Shown: piece after piece, positions 25,795-38,299 of the stretch
Layout of the letters: each line of letters opens with the position of its first letter
Numbering within the stretch: the stretch's first letter is position 1
Source: Sapria himalayana
Lineage: Eukaryota > Streptophyta > Magnoliopsida > Malpighiales > Rafflesiaceae
Direction: 5' to 3'
Assembly (NCBI GenBank): GCA_029783825.1
Contig: JAREIK010000506.1
Span: 450,502-514,501 of the forward strand
Length of the DNA: 64,000 bases
The notes under the pieces: model-generated
Databases searched by the model: none
What the model saw: the letters and a program-made list of their open reading frames with translations, nothing else
Told to the model about the DNA's origin: nothing
Program-made: the position numbers and the translations under genes

Positions 25795-25966
25795 TCAACA
25801 ATATTATAGTTTAATTGATAAAATGCTCTAATATTGGGGACAGGAGTTTGATCACCATGTATACTAGATACATTACACCAAGATTCTTGCATGATTACTT
25901 ATAGGCAAAGAGATAAAATGAATTGAATTTAGTGGGAGAGGGGCGAAAAATGTTATTTAAAATTGA
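25795..25966 (+). repeat. Candidate tRNA-derived SINE
   Basis: A TAGTTTAATTGATA segment (25807-25820) resembles a pol III A-box and GAGTTTGATCACC (25844-25856) a B-box, spaced as in a tRNA-like head. It ends at the left LTR of the Copia element. No clear target duplication is seen. Confidence 0.4.
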
Positions 25967-26165
25967 TGGATTTAATGGTATTATAAACCTTGAATTATCA
26001 AGGATTTATGATACACAGAAGGAAGGAAGGAGAGTAGCAGAAGAAGAATAGCATCAGAAAAAAATAACAAAAGTGAATCAATCAATAGTAATTATTTAGG
26101 TTTATGATTTATTTATTTTGTAATAAATAAATCTACTTTATTTAACCAAACCGATGCTTTGTCCA
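25967..26165 (-). repeat. 3' LTR of the Copia element (short copy)
   Basis: It matches the other LTR at both ends, including the GGATTTATGATACACA phrase, but is about 150 bp shorter, so it has lost an internal segment. Confidence 0.85.
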
Positions 26166-26179
26166 TGTTCTCCCCCATT

Positions 26180-29100
26180 TGGTAAAATAACTAATAATCC
26201 TAGTAATTTTTCAAAGTGTATATTCTTTTCTTTTGGTTGTGGCTTTGTAAATATGTTTGCAACTTGTTCTTTTGACCTACAAAATACTAATTTTTTCTCA
26301 TTATTTTGTATGACATCTTTAATAAAATGAAATTTCAGACCTACATGCTTGGTTCAACTATGCAACACAACATCCTTTTCTACAAGAATAGTTGATTGAT
26401 CATCACATAGAATAATAGTAGGTTCACTTACTATTTCATTTAGATTATTTAATAACTTTCTTAACCATAAACATGTGAAATAGCTAATGAGATAAAAATA
26501 TATCTTGCTTTAGCAGTTTATAAGGTAACGGTAGATTATTTCTTAGATAATCAAGAGACTACAATAGTATCTAAAGAGAACGTATATTGAGAGGTACTCT
26601 TTTAGCCTTCTAGATATCCTCACGAGTCATTGTCACAATATTTCATTATTTTAACATCTTTAGATTTGGAATATCTCAAATCAAAATATAGAATTTTTTT
26701 TGAGATATCTCAATATTCTTATTGTAGCATCAAAATAAAAGTGATTTGGTGAATGCATTAATCTAGATAGTAAGTTTACTATATAGACAATGTCTAATTG
26801 AGAAACCGAAGTATACATTAAGCTTCCTATAAGCCATTTGTAAAAAATTTCATTAACTAATCTATCATGAGTATATGATAGTTTCTGGTTGGTTCTTATG
26901 GGTGTGAAAATTATTTCCAATCTAGTAAAATCTTGAAATATTTCTAGTAAAGTCTTGGAGTATTTCCAGTAAAGTTTTGAAGTATTTCCGATCTCAAGAA
27001 ATGATGGAGAGATCTCATGTATGACATCTCATTTCATTCTAGTCTTATTACTAGTAAATATAATATCATCAATATAAATAGATACAATCATTATTCTAGA
27101 ATTATGAGTTTTATTAATATATAATGTGAGCTCATTTATGTTTATATTGAAGCCTTGATTCAACAATTATGAGTTGATTTAATTGTACCAAGCATGAGGT
27201 ACTTATTTCGACCCATAAAGTATTTTATTTAATTTATAAACAAAAAGTTCATATCATTTCTTTGTTAATCTAAGAAGTTGGCTAACATAAATTTTTTATT
27301 TTAATATATTATTCAAGAAGATATATTTAATGTCTAGTTAGAATAGAGGACATCCTTTTTGTCCAGCTAAAGCTATTGTAAGTCTTATAGTTTCTAGATG
27401 AGCCATTAGAGCAAAAGCCTTAAAATAGTCAAATTTAACCTTTTGGTGGAACTCTTTGGAAACCAACTTGGCTTTGTATATGAATGTCATACTATTGGGT
27501 AAGTCTTAATTTTGAATAGATAATTCACCCCTATATTTTCTTTATTTTGAGTAAGTCTAATAGTGTCCAAGAATTATTTTGTTTAATAGCGTCTTTCTTT
27601 TTTCATGGCTTGTAGTTGTACCCAAACTTGGTGTTGCACAACTTCTTCAAAGTTGAGTGACTTAATTGAAGAGTAGTTACACCTTTGGTATATGTCCTCT
27701 AGTATTATATATTTAATTAAAGTGCTTAATATATTATTAGTGGCATCTACATCATTATCAGAAACAAAACTAGATTCTTCAGAATAGATACATACCTAGG
27801 CTGATTAGAAGATTTACATTATACCACTGACACTACCTGTTGAGTATGATTATCCTCTATGTAAGAGTACTACTTATTTGCAATTTGTTTGTTATCCTCT
27901 CATCCTACTCCTCATCAAATAATACATTCCTACTTACTAGGAATGATATTTTTTTTTGTGAATGCAGTCTACACCCCTTGGAGTCTAGGTTGTATCCAAC
28001 CATGATACATTTTAGATGTTTAGCATCTAATCTTGTTCTTTTTTATCTTGGGATTTGAGAGTAAAAAATACTCTTGAAAACCCCCAAGTGATGTACACTT
28101 AGTTTTCTCCCACTCCAAGCTTGCATTGGAGTGTGGTTGTGTATTGTAGAGGTGACACATTTATTTAGCAAGTAAATAGTTATGTTGATTGTCTCTACTC
28201 AAAAATACGTAGTCATATTTTTCTCATTCATTAGTGTTTTTTAAATCTCCACTATAGTTCTACATTTGCTCTCTACAACATCGTTTTGTTGTGGTAAGTA
28301 TGACATTATGAGGTGTTGCTAAGTTCTTTTCATATCACTGAAGTTATTGAACTTCTGGAAAATAAACTCATTTCTTTTATTGGTTTAAGTATTTTTAGAG
28401 TCATCCCAGATTGTCTTTCTAGCATATACAATAACTTTTCAAATATGTCAAAGCTTTCAAATTTGTACCTTTTAAAGTATACTAACATCATCCATGTGCA
28501 ATCATCAACAAACCACATGAAATAATTATTATTTGTTAGGCATTCAATAGACTTCCACAGATATCTAAATGGATTAGTTCAAGTGGCATGGATGATCTCT
28601 AGGAAACCTCTATTGGAAAGAGTTGTCTTGATTATTTTGCCTAAGACATACTTCTCAAAAATGAAAGTAGGTATAGTGAGGCTAGATGGAAGACTATTTA
28701 TTAGTTTTGACTATGAAGCTTTAAGTTTATGTTGTTTAAGTGACACATACGTTTATGCCATAAGTTTGTTTCTTGAATGATATGCATGTTAAAAATGATG
28801 CATAAATTATGATCAAGAGTTAAAGGAAAGCTTCTACCTTTGGACATTTCTACTTCAGAGAGAGTTTATCAACTCATGGTTATGTATAATGTATTGATTA
28901 CTTTCAAATACTAGTTTATACCCATTCTACATGAGTTATCCTATACTTAGGAGATTTTGGTCCAACTCAAAAACAATTAACACAATATCAATGATTTTCT
29001 ATCTTGTGGGAGTGGAAATTCTAATATTGCAATTTCTATTTTTTTTAACAAGAGCATTATTTCTCAATTTATTCATGAGCTTACTGATAATTGTAAGTTC

Positions 29101-30340
29101 ACAAATATGTCACTGTTTTTAGATATATGGTTTGAGCAATCATTATCTAGAACCCATATATTAGGAGATATGATATTTCATTTTTTTGACATATAGAATA
29201 TGTCTTCCCTTGAGGATTTCTCCTTAGCACAATTAGAATGTTATGTGTATCTTAATCTACAATCCTTAGAGAGGTATCCAAACTTTTTATAGTTAAGCAT
29301 TGATTCTTGAACTTGAACCAACTATCATTTTCTATATAATTATTCTTTGTACACACATTACATGTGTAAGAGGAAGATCTTACATAAGTCATGTTTGTTT
29401 TTATCAAGGAGGCATGGTTTCTATTATTATCTCTTGGTTTATTTTGAATCACATACCAAAATTTCCTTTGTGTGTCATGTGGTATTCCATTTACATTGTT
29501 CCCATCCCTTGCTTCCTTAGAGTGTGGCACTAGCTTTATTTGCTGAGCTACCTCTATAGATGGTTTAGTTTGTTTAAGTAGTCTTTGCTCATAGAATTTT
29601 AATGCACTAGACACCTGGTGGATAATAATCTCAGATAGACCTTTAGTTTCTTTGATAACCACAACTATGATATAAAATTTATCAGACATATTTATGAGTA
29701 GTTTTTCAACCAACTTAGTTTAAAAGATATTTTCAACATATATTTTTAGTTGGTTAATTATATCAATGAACAAGATAGAAAAATTATTTAGAGAATCTAT
29801 GTTTTTTATTTTTAGATTCTTGAAATCCTTTCTCATGGAGTGATTCATAGCACTTCAAGTTTTTTTATACTCTTGGAATTTATTTTGAAGTAAATCTCAA
29901 GTATCTTTTGTCTTGTTTGAAATCCTTTCCCTTTTTTCTTCAGCAGAAGCGAGATCTTTAAGTTTTGAATATCATTCACTAATAAGTTCCCAAATATCTT
30001 GTAATATAAAAAAGTTTTCAACTTAATACTCTAATAATCATAGTTTTCTCCTTCAAATAGATTTATAGGTGTAGACTCTGAGCTTGAAGAAATGATATCT
30101 GGAGATGCCATAGTTTTTTTTTTTATTTTAAAATGGATGAAAACTCAAAATTGTATTTTAGGAATCTTAGTTAGTAAGTGGTATTTTACCCATATAATCT
30201 CTAGATCTGAATAGATCTATACTAAATCGAATAGGATTGTGTTTTTATTTAGATACGAGCAAGAACCCAAAGAACAATTGAGGTCTATAGAAGGAATATA
30301 TTTTTTTGAAAAATAAAAAATCAATCACAGACCATAACCT
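26180..30340 (-). pseudogene. Copia gag-pol pseudogene
   Basis: Minus-strand fragments fit a Copia polyprotein. A gag (UBN2-like) piece at 29252-29713 has the KFYIIVVVIKETKGLS segment. An integrase-core piece at 28330-28518 begins FVDDCTWMMLVYF, keeping one core Asp. Reverse transcriptase shows YIDD near 27062-27085, and its C-terminal piece at 26681-26920 reads GSLMYTSVSQLDIVY. Many stops and frameshifts separate these pieces, so no polyprotein can be made. Confidence 0.88.
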
Positions 30341-30345
30341 TCCAT

Positions 30346-30353
30346 TGATACCA
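30346..30353 (-). promoter_or_regulatory. Primer binding site, initiator tRNA-Met type
   Basis: The minus strand reads TGGTATCA two bases inside the 5' LTR, complementary to the 3' end of initiator tRNA-Met, the usual Copia primer. Confidence 0.85.
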
Positions 30354-30355
30354 TA

Positions 30356-30704
30356 TGCTAGATTTAATGATATTATAAACCTTTAATTGTTTAGGATTTA
30401 TGATACACATAGGAAAGGAAGAAAGAGAGCAGTAGAGGAAGAAGATGACCAATCAAAGAAAAACACCCATGAAAAAAATAATAAAAATGAATGAATCAAT
30501 AATAATTATAGAAATTCATGATTTACATACTCAATCATAAATATATGATAAAACAATATTAAATAAATACATCAAAATGATCTGACATGTACAAACATGA
30601 TCAGTTAAACGTATTGGGGTTGTTTTGATATGAGCCATTATTCAAGTGAGTATTTGGATCTCCCATGATGGTTCACTTCATTTAACTAAACAAGGCTTTG
30701 TCCA
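30356..30704 (-). repeat. 5' LTR of the Copia element
   Basis: 349 bp, running from the primer-site side at 30356 to GCTTTGTCCA at 30704. It is longer than its partner LTR. Confidence 0.85.
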
Positions 30705-30839
30705 CAAATTATGATTTTTTTTTATTTTTTTATTTAAATTTGAAAATTGTTATTAGAAAACACTTAAAAATAGAGGAGGCATATCAATAATATTTATGAA
30801 TAATTTTTTTTTCCACACATTGAACCCTAGATCCCTTAT

Positions 30840-31803
30840 TGCATGTATGCTTTTTCACTGGGGTAACTGGTGGGAATGGGATACGGTCAAGTATGCTGCA
30901 GTTCATAAAATGCTTCCTTGATGTCTTCAGAGCGAATAGTAACATTAGCATTGGTGGCAACCCGGCTGGTTGGAGAGGATTTTCCAGCTGTGAACCCCGT
31001 TGGCAACTTCATCAAATCAATGTTGGCATGCGTTGAGTCTGATCCCCGTCCATTACTTGTTGATGGCTCCAGGTCTTCTTGCAATTCTAGGGCATCAACC
31101 CCTTGTTTAGATAACAAAATTGATATTCCGTTTTCTTTGATCTAATGGCATTGATATACGTTACTACTCAAACATGGAATTAAAAGTAGTACAAAATGGA
31201 GTGAAATTTGAAAGACTTGCCCGATCTCTTAGTATTTGGCTTTCAGAATTGAAGGTAGTTTGATGAGGAAATATTGAATAATCAATATTGATGGTTGCTA
31301 TAGTTTGTTGGTCAACAATAAATTCATAAACATCAGTACACTGTATACTTGCTGCATTCAAAGCCTGAACAGAACCAATTCATTCTGTCAACTCGAAAAC
31401 AAAAAGGCAAGAGAAAGGCAGCAAATCTAAATCATAAACAATTCAAGCGACAAAATTTAGATATCCATATTTTACCACAACAACAATATAGCCAATGTTC
31501 TGATTGAAACTATATATCAGATATGCACTATTATCTTGAAAGCATATGCCCTTCCAATTTACTAATCCCTTAAGTGGATAAATAGTTGCTACAAATTGAT
31601 ATTCTGCAGATTCTATATTGGCAATGTTCTGGATCTGGTCACGTTTCGGAATGGCTCTTGGAACTTTGTTGTTAAATGGAATTCGGATGGCGTTTCCTGC
31701 GAAAATGAAAAGAAATAAAGGGATGATGAAACTGTGTGACCTTGAGGGAGCCATGGCATTGGTGTGGAAATTAAGGACAGAATGTCCAATAAAAAGGAGC
31801 TAG
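30840..31803 (-). other. Unrecognised possible multi-exon gene or gene fragment
   Basis: On the minus strand an ATG at 31754 opens a 103-residue frame whose first 25 residues (MAPSRSHSFIIPLFLFIFAG) look like a secretory signal peptide. An acceptor-like TTCTGTTCAG near 31368 precedes a second open segment (about 31361-31164, starting ALNAASIQC), and a third (31117-30887) is hydrophilic and ends in a stop after YELQHT. Base composition is less AT-rich than the flanks. I do not recognise the protein and cannot prove that the segments are spliced together. It could be a live small gene, a pseudogene or a captured gene piece. Confidence 0.4.
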
Positions 31804-32179
31804 GAAATCAATGCCCGAGAACCTACCTGAAACCAACACCTTAAATCTAGGGAAAACCCAATTTGGATGACTGCCAAAAATGTTTTTTAAATATATTTAC
31901 TAAATGATTAAAATATACATTAAACAAATCACTAGCTTATCTAACTTAGAAACTAAAATTAAGTATTTTCAATTTATCTTATTCTTCTACATGCAATGTA
32001 TCAACAAGTATGATTGAAAAAAAAAATTCTGATATATTTTTGAATGATTAACTATTGATATAAAAAAATACTCATAAATTTACAAGCAAAAAAACAAACA
32101 AATTATCCTTTAATCGAGAAAAATAAAAGTTGATTTCTAAATCTAAGATTGGGTATTAGTATTACATCCCACAATTAAT
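31804..32179. other. Spacer, possibly LTR of the neighbouring Copia relic
   Basis: AT-rich sequence. The part next to the RNase H relic lies where a 3' LTR would be expected, but I could not find its partner. Confidence 0.35.
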
Positions 32180-32710
32180 TCTATTTTTCTATCATTCTCA
32201 CTCAAGTTGGAGCATGAATATCACACATGCCCAACTTGAATAATGAATTATTAAAAACTCTCCAAGATTCAATCTTGTTAAGTATATTAGCAACTTGATA
32301 TTCATACTTCACAAAAGAGTAATGAGACAATCTTAGTTTCATCCTTGATAAAATGCATATCATCTTTATGTTTCTTGTTCAATCATATGAAATTTGATTG
32401 CAAGCAATCTCAATAGCTGAAGAATTGTCACAAAATAATCTCTATCTACCTTGAGAATCAACACCCAATTCCTCTAGCAATTTTATTAACTATGACAATT
32501 TGCATGATCCAATAGCCATATTGTAATACTCTTCTTCAATGTTGGATCTTGCTACCACTAGTTGCATTTAGTTTTTCCAAGTTACATGGTTTACTCCCAA
32601 AAACTAAAGTAGCCCTGAAATTAATCTTCTATCATCAGTTGACCCTACCCAATCTGGATCATTATAACCTTCTACTTTCAAATGATTATACTTCTTAAAG
32701 AAAAGTATAT
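32180..32710 (-). pseudogene. Isolated Copia RNase H pseudogene
   Basis: The minus strand gives a well preserved Copia RNase H domain: DPDWVGSTDDRR, VVARSNIEEEYYNMA, LLEELGVDSQG, LFCDNSSAIEIA and the C-terminal NSLFKLGMCDIHAPT. The acidic positions in DPDW, IEEEY and FCDN are kept. At least four stops interrupt it. Reverse transcriptase, integrase and gag are absent on its 5' side, where a GT microsatellite and an Athila-like LTR abut. Confidence 0.88.
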
Positions 32711-32726
32711 GTTAAATATAAATAAA

Positions 32727-32732
<6 letters not shown>

Positions 32733-32761
<29 letters not shown>
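32733..32761. repeat. (GT)n microsatellite
   Basis: About 14 GT units lie between the Copia relic and the Athila-like LTR. Confidence 0.9.
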
Positions 32762-32763
<2 letters not shown>

Positions 32764-32949
32764 TACAAAGTATGCAACTAAATTCTAGTGATATTTTCAT
32801 ACTCTATAGGGGCTCTACAAGCCAGCAAATGATGTAATACATAAGCTAAATTCTAGAGTTGGGGTGCAACTCTCAAATCTATCTCTATAATAGATTTTAG
32901 AATTTATATCAAAATAATATATTATCTAATGTATATAAAGTTTTGTTTG

Positions 32950-34095
32950 TGTCATTTAAAAATGGGTTTTAAATAAATAAATATATTTTGATTTATGTTG
33001 TATTAAATAGAAATTGATAGTTGAGTGATTAAATAGAATTTAAATTAGAGATTTGACTATTAGTAAGTTTGTATGAGTTATCATGGTGGACAATGATTGG
33101 TAAATCATGAGGCTTGCTGTACATATAGTAGAAAAGAGTGATAGTCCTTTTGACCATGATGCACGAGATAAACCTATATATTAAAATTCAAGATTTGAAT
33201 ATGTTAATCATTGTGAGCATAATACATATGAAGTCAAAAGCATGAATGATTTTATATACTAATCCATTGTAAATGTCTTAAAAGAACTAATTCTCAATTG
33301 AGGCAAATATTTTATAGAACATTCTCCTAAAAGGTTTATCTTTAGTATGAGAGCCGCATAACAGTGAGGAAAATTATGATAAGTAATTCAAGGGACATGT
33401 ATGAGTATATTATGACTCATAAGGTGGTGATAACCCTTTGACTTGCTTTAATTCATAAGGTTTTTACTAATGAAACTTGAGGGAATCATATATCCATTAT
33501 ACTAGTATGATACTTATGAAACTGAATAATAAGAGTTATTAGTTTGTATGACACATGAGGTTGAATAATAAGAGTATATATATAAAGTAACCATTAGGGA
33601 TAGTTTATGATTTACCTAAAATATATGGGATTGTGAATGACTTTCGACCATCGATGATTTGTTACCTCGATGATAAAGTACCGAGTATATAGCCATGAGG
33701 GGATCCTCTTTAGGATGAACTCAATGGTGATAAGTATCTTGTAAACCATTAGGGAAAGGAATCATAATGCAATAACCCAATTTTTGTTATTTAAATAAAC
33801 TCAATATAATTAAACTATTTGAATATACATCACATAAATTAAATGAAAAAAATTCATTGGATCTAAGATTGATACAAAAATCCAAAATATTTATTTCACT
33901 AGAAATAAATTCTCTCACTATTGATTGACTGAACTACTGATACAATCTACATGAGATTAATATCTAGTAAAAATCTTATTTACTATTTGTATGACTCATA
34001 TACTTTTGGATCACTATTGATGAGATATCCTCTCCATTAAGTTTTTGAGATATTATATAACTAATGAAATTAGGTAGTATACTATAGTCATAACA
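32950..34095 (+). repeat. Athila-like LTR, 3' part
   Basis: It matches about 58560-59672 closely in phrase order (ACTATTAGTAAGTTTGT, GATGCA..AGATAAAC, AATTAGATA..GATATCC). The 5' half of the LTR is missing on the left. It ends at 34095 just before a decayed primer site. Confidence 0.75.
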
Positions 34096-34101
34096 AGTTT
34101 T

Positions 34102-34121
34102 TAGCATCATTAGTGGGTATT
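34102..34121 (+). promoter_or_regulatory. Decayed primer binding site (tRNA-Asp type)
   Basis: TAGCATCATTAGTGGGTATT follows an AAGTTTT phrase at the LTR end, the layout of the AAGTTTTTGGCGCC junction of Athila/TAT elements. Against TGGCGCCGTTGCCGGGGA six of eight differences are C-to-T or G-to-A. Confidence 0.65.
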
Positions 34122-37100
34122 ATTTAATTTAGTTAATCAACATGAGTTGATATATTATCCTTAGAATAAATTATTCTTTTTTAGTAATTTATATAACATT
34201 AAATTTTGATAATTTTTCATGAATCTAATGACTAGTCCGTTATCTTGTTTAAAAAGTAGATAATTATATTTTGTATTTTATTTGTATCATTTTCTTATTT
34301 TTTTCTACCACTAATCTATTTATATCAAAATTTAGGACTGAACTAATACATCGTGACTCAGAACATAATCAATCAAAAGATGATGTATAGCCAATCTTTC
34401 GAAGAAAGCCTTTACAAATTTCTTAAGGAGCTATAGGAGAAGAATAATGCAGATGACTATCATTAAAAAAAATATGAGATGAGAATGCATGAAAACTTCC
34501 CAAACTATCAATACAAAAAGCCTTGTTATTCACAAGTAGTTTCTATTATACACCACACTACACCATGAATCATCACTATTATTAGCTGGAAATAGTTATA
34601 GAGAGTGGAGATCTAGAAGTAATGATGGGAACATAGTTTATAATCCTTAACAATTGCTTGAATCTTTATTAGAAAATATGCTCATCTAAATGCTAGATGA
34701 TGTGAAAAGATCAAAGATAGCCATGGAAAAGAGGTAGAAATGATGGAGAGAGAAAGATAAAGTCACTAAGGTGGTTATGTTTGAAGAAAGTTGTATATCA
34801 AAAGTTTTAGTGACATATACAAAAGAAATTGAGTATGTCAAAAAAAATGAAGAAAGTGATGTAGTAGAAAATTTTAGTGACTAATATAGAGAAGTTGAAA
34901 TTGAGAACTAAGAAGAGAAAATTAAAGATATAGTTTTGAACATTCATGAAGAAGAATTGAATGTGAAGTTTTTGTGGTTGATACAGAAGAAGTTCATGAG
35001 GTGAAATTTGGTATTAAAAAAATACAAGGGTCACTAGAAACTAAATCGAAAGTTGTTGCAGTGATAAAAATTTCCGATATATCCACCAATATATCTCCGA
35101 AATATCCTTAAATTCTAAGTATCGATATATCCATCAAGATTGATATATCTATCCTTATTAGTATTCATATCAAATACACACTAATATATTTTAGATATAT
35201 CTGATATATCTTTAAAATCTAAGTATTGATATATCCATAGAAACCGATATTTTAATCATTGGCTGTTGCAAAGACCTAATACTATGACTTTGAAGAAATA
35301 CCTTGACATAGCATCTTGACTTTTGATTTACAATAAAAAAGTGAGTCCATTGAGTTGTGACCTTTAGGTTTGACTATAATTATCTAACCCTAAAAATTTT
35401 TCAACAAAAATCCTAATTCTTACCTGATGTTGTCAACCCTAAATCCACTAAGCTCATTGATTTAATGATGGAAGTAATAAGATCTTTGATGAAAATTGTT
35501 GGAGAAATGAGCCATAAGGAGAAAGAAAAAAATAGAAATATAACTGAATAAAAATTCCATTCGAAGTTATGGTGCCTACTATAATTTTTTGTTATAGAAA
35601 TTGGGTAGTGATAGATACATTTGATCCTAGCCAAGAAAACCTTTATTAGAAAAAAGGGATTCAAAGAATTCACCCCTTCTTTTGCAAATATTATTAGGAA
35701 GAGGAATAGGATATTATTTTGCATGCACAAAGAATGAAGAAATATCTTGATTATGAAGAATTTTATGCCAATTTAGAGGTAGGCAAGGGAATATATATTA
35801 TGTGAGAGGTATTTGGGTGTACCTTGATAGGAGATAATAAATGAGTTGCTTAGATTCCAAGAAGTCTAGGATATCACATATTTTAACTCCTTTCGTAGGT
35901 AGCCTAATTTTATAGCTACCACTAGTTTGTTGATAGATGCAAAAAGGTTCATAGAGGATGACTTTGAAAAGTGCATATAGTTAATTGATGAGAGGAGAAC
36001 TCACATAGGTGAAAAATTTGGTTATATTTCATATGCTCATTTCTGTTACTGACTCTCTTTGTCTTGATGATAATTACTAAAATAGTGATCTTGCTGTATG
36101 TCATCCTTTTTTGTTATTATTTTAAAATGGAGAAGATTTTAGAAAAAAATGGTTCTTAGGTTCCTCGAGGGTTAATTTTCTAGCCAACTAATTTACCTCT
36201 CTTATGTCTAGCTAAGAGAGTCCCCTTGGATGAATAGATTAATGTGATATATCTGATGGTGTCCCATGAGTCGGACATTAAAAGGGGGAGATAAAAAAGG
36301 AAGATACTGATGCTTGAAGGTGAAGGAGCACGAGCAGTAGAAGTTAGGGAAGAAACTCATCCTTCACCAGAGCTGACATACAAGAGATGGAAATAAGGGG
36401 AGAAAGATGAAGAGATGGGCTAGCCTCCATTGAACATTGCTTAGTTGCACATGATGCATGTTTGTTGATGTTTTATGTATTTCGAAAAAAGTGTAGGGGA
36501 ATGCCAAAAGAAATAAGGAAAAATTGAAAAATAAGATCAAATCACTATGTACAATAATAGTGGATGAAATCAAAAAATGTGATGCAATGTGAGAAAAGCA
36601 TGTCTATGAAAAAAGATGCTTTTTATCACAAATCAAGAAAAGTTAAAAAATAATGTCTACAAACTCTTTGTATGAAAGGATGAAATACATAGTTATTAGA
36701 TTGACAGACATCATTGAATTATTTGAGATATTATATGAGACTTATTGCAGTAGATTAGAAGAGAATGATGAAGAAAAAAGACAAACCAAATAGAAATGAC
36801 ACAAAATATCAAAATAACTTGTAGATAGATGAAGTATAAAAATATAGTGCAAATCAAAAATACTTGTATTTTGTGATGGAATCCTTTGAGGGTATAATGA
36901 ATTCCATTGTGTGAAGAAAAGAGACACTTTTGTGACATTCTGACAAAGAAATTAGATGTGTTTGTTACATAGAAAGGAGATTAAGAGAGATAGTCCACTT
37001 CTATGTCGCTATTTGAGCACTCAAAATTAGATACTACTTTTCAAAAGTATGATCCTAAAGAGTGATCATATTTCCAACCTCACTTAGTACCTTGATTTGT

Positions 37101-37190
37101 ACTTTTTTGTTTATTTTCATATTGTGATATTGCAACCATTGTGTTAAACTGATTTAAGATGATGTTAGAATTTTTTTGCTATGGGGGCCG
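34122..37190 (+). pseudogene. Internal region of an Athila-like relic, with a late ORF remnant
   Basis: A leader and a Lys/Glu-rich stretch (34690-35040) are followed at 35640-36260 by pieces such as EFYANLE and, in another frame, YVRGIWVYLDRR. These resemble the domain annotated in plant retroelements as putative plant transposon protein. Stops and frameshifts are frequent. I see no gag or protease between the primer site and this ORF, so those parts seem deleted here. I found no trace of reverse transcriptase or integrase motifs. Confidence 0.6.
35061..35261. mobile_element. MITE-like insertion with GATATATC motifs
   Basis: About 200 bp built from GATATATCC-type palindromic motifs. Ends GTGATAAAAATTTCCGATAT and, on the other strand, ATGATTAAAATATCGG are imperfect inverted repeats. 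Flanks are GTTGTTGCA (35052-35060) and GCTGTTGCA (35262-35270), an 8-of-9 match. A 9-bp duplication would fit a Mutator-type element, but the terminal offset of two bases leaves the class open. Confidence 0.55.
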
Positions 37191-37199
37191 TTATTTCTC

Positions 37200-38270
37200 A
37201 AGGGTGAGCAATTGTTTTAGTCTATAAATTTAATTGATGTTCAAATTATAGAGCATTATTGAGTGTTATGATAAATTTGATGATGTGTAAGTATATGAAT
37301 GAGACATAAATGAATCAATTTATGACTTTGCAATTTTATTGGATTTTGATGAATAATTATGAAATTAATAGGTTTTTGGAGGTTTTTCATACTAGTAAAT
37401 TATGAAGCATCGAGTAGTTTAGGCATCTATTTATAGCTAAAACTTTAACTAATTGGTCATGAAAATCTATATAAGTCATGATTATAGCATCTCGTTAGCA
37501 TAATCCTTCAATAATGCAACACATTTTCTATGATCATGATATTATCATTAGAGTCATAGTCATACTTATTTTAAATAATTAAATAACCATGACATTAATT
37601 TCATGTTGTATTAATCAAGTATCCTACTAATTCTAAAAGTCATGACAATTTCCTAGTATAGTGACTTAATTTTTATTATGGTTTCGTAGTCTCAATTCAG
37701 ATCAATAACCTTTTTACAAAGTCATAACTTTTAAGCTACAAAAAGTTTTAAAGCTAAAACCAATTAGACTAAAGCCATGATAATTATTTAGCATCTTGAC
37801 TTGTAAACATGAAATATCATAGAGGACATTTACTCAAGTATGATTATTCATAAAGGCTGTGACTCTTATCCTCAAGAGAAGGTAGAGCCACAACTTTATG
37901 TTGAGCTAAATGATAGTGATGTGGCTTTTTTGTAATGTCATGGTCATATGATATATGCGTGAAGTCAAGACTAGTGACATAGCCACTCCCAATTTTCCAG
38001 GCACTTTAGACACTTGAAAGACCATTTTTTACATCATGGTTATTCCTTGTACCAAAGTGATATGATGCATATGAGATGGATTCCTAATATTATGGTCATT
38101 TCTAGCGTTGTAGCTATATGATTAATGAAATTAGCCTGAATATGATTACGTTAAGACTTTTTCCTATTTTATTTGATAAACAAGGCCTGAAGATAGTTTA
38201 GGTGCATATTTAGATGATCAATTTGGAGTTGGAATAAACTTGTGATAACTTTTCTAACCATATTTTTTCT
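37200..38270 (+). repeat. Athila-like LTR, 5' part
   Basis: It matches the first kilobase of the LTR at 57112 (TTTTGATGAATAATTATG, TTATAGCTAAAACTTTAACTAATT) and, in antisense, 1-1145. It stops before the second half of the LTR and joins directly to gag sequence at about 38300, so a deletion or recombination has removed the LTR end and leader. Confidence 0.7.
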
Positions 38271-38299
38271 ACCTCAAGTTAACTCTCAACTAAGGGGAG

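Larger units (their letters stand above)
25967..30704 (-). mobile_element. Ty1/Copia LTR retrotransposon, inactive
   Basis: Related LTRs bound the element: the 3' LTR at 25967-26165 and the 5' LTR at 30356-30704 in minus-strand sense. In element sense both start TGGACAAAGC. A polypurine tract with GGGGGAGA lies just inside the 3' LTR (plus strand 26166-26178) and a primer site just inside the 5' LTR. The interior shows gag, integrase and reverse transcriptase in that order, the Copia order. No matching 5-bp target duplication was found. Confidence 0.9.
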
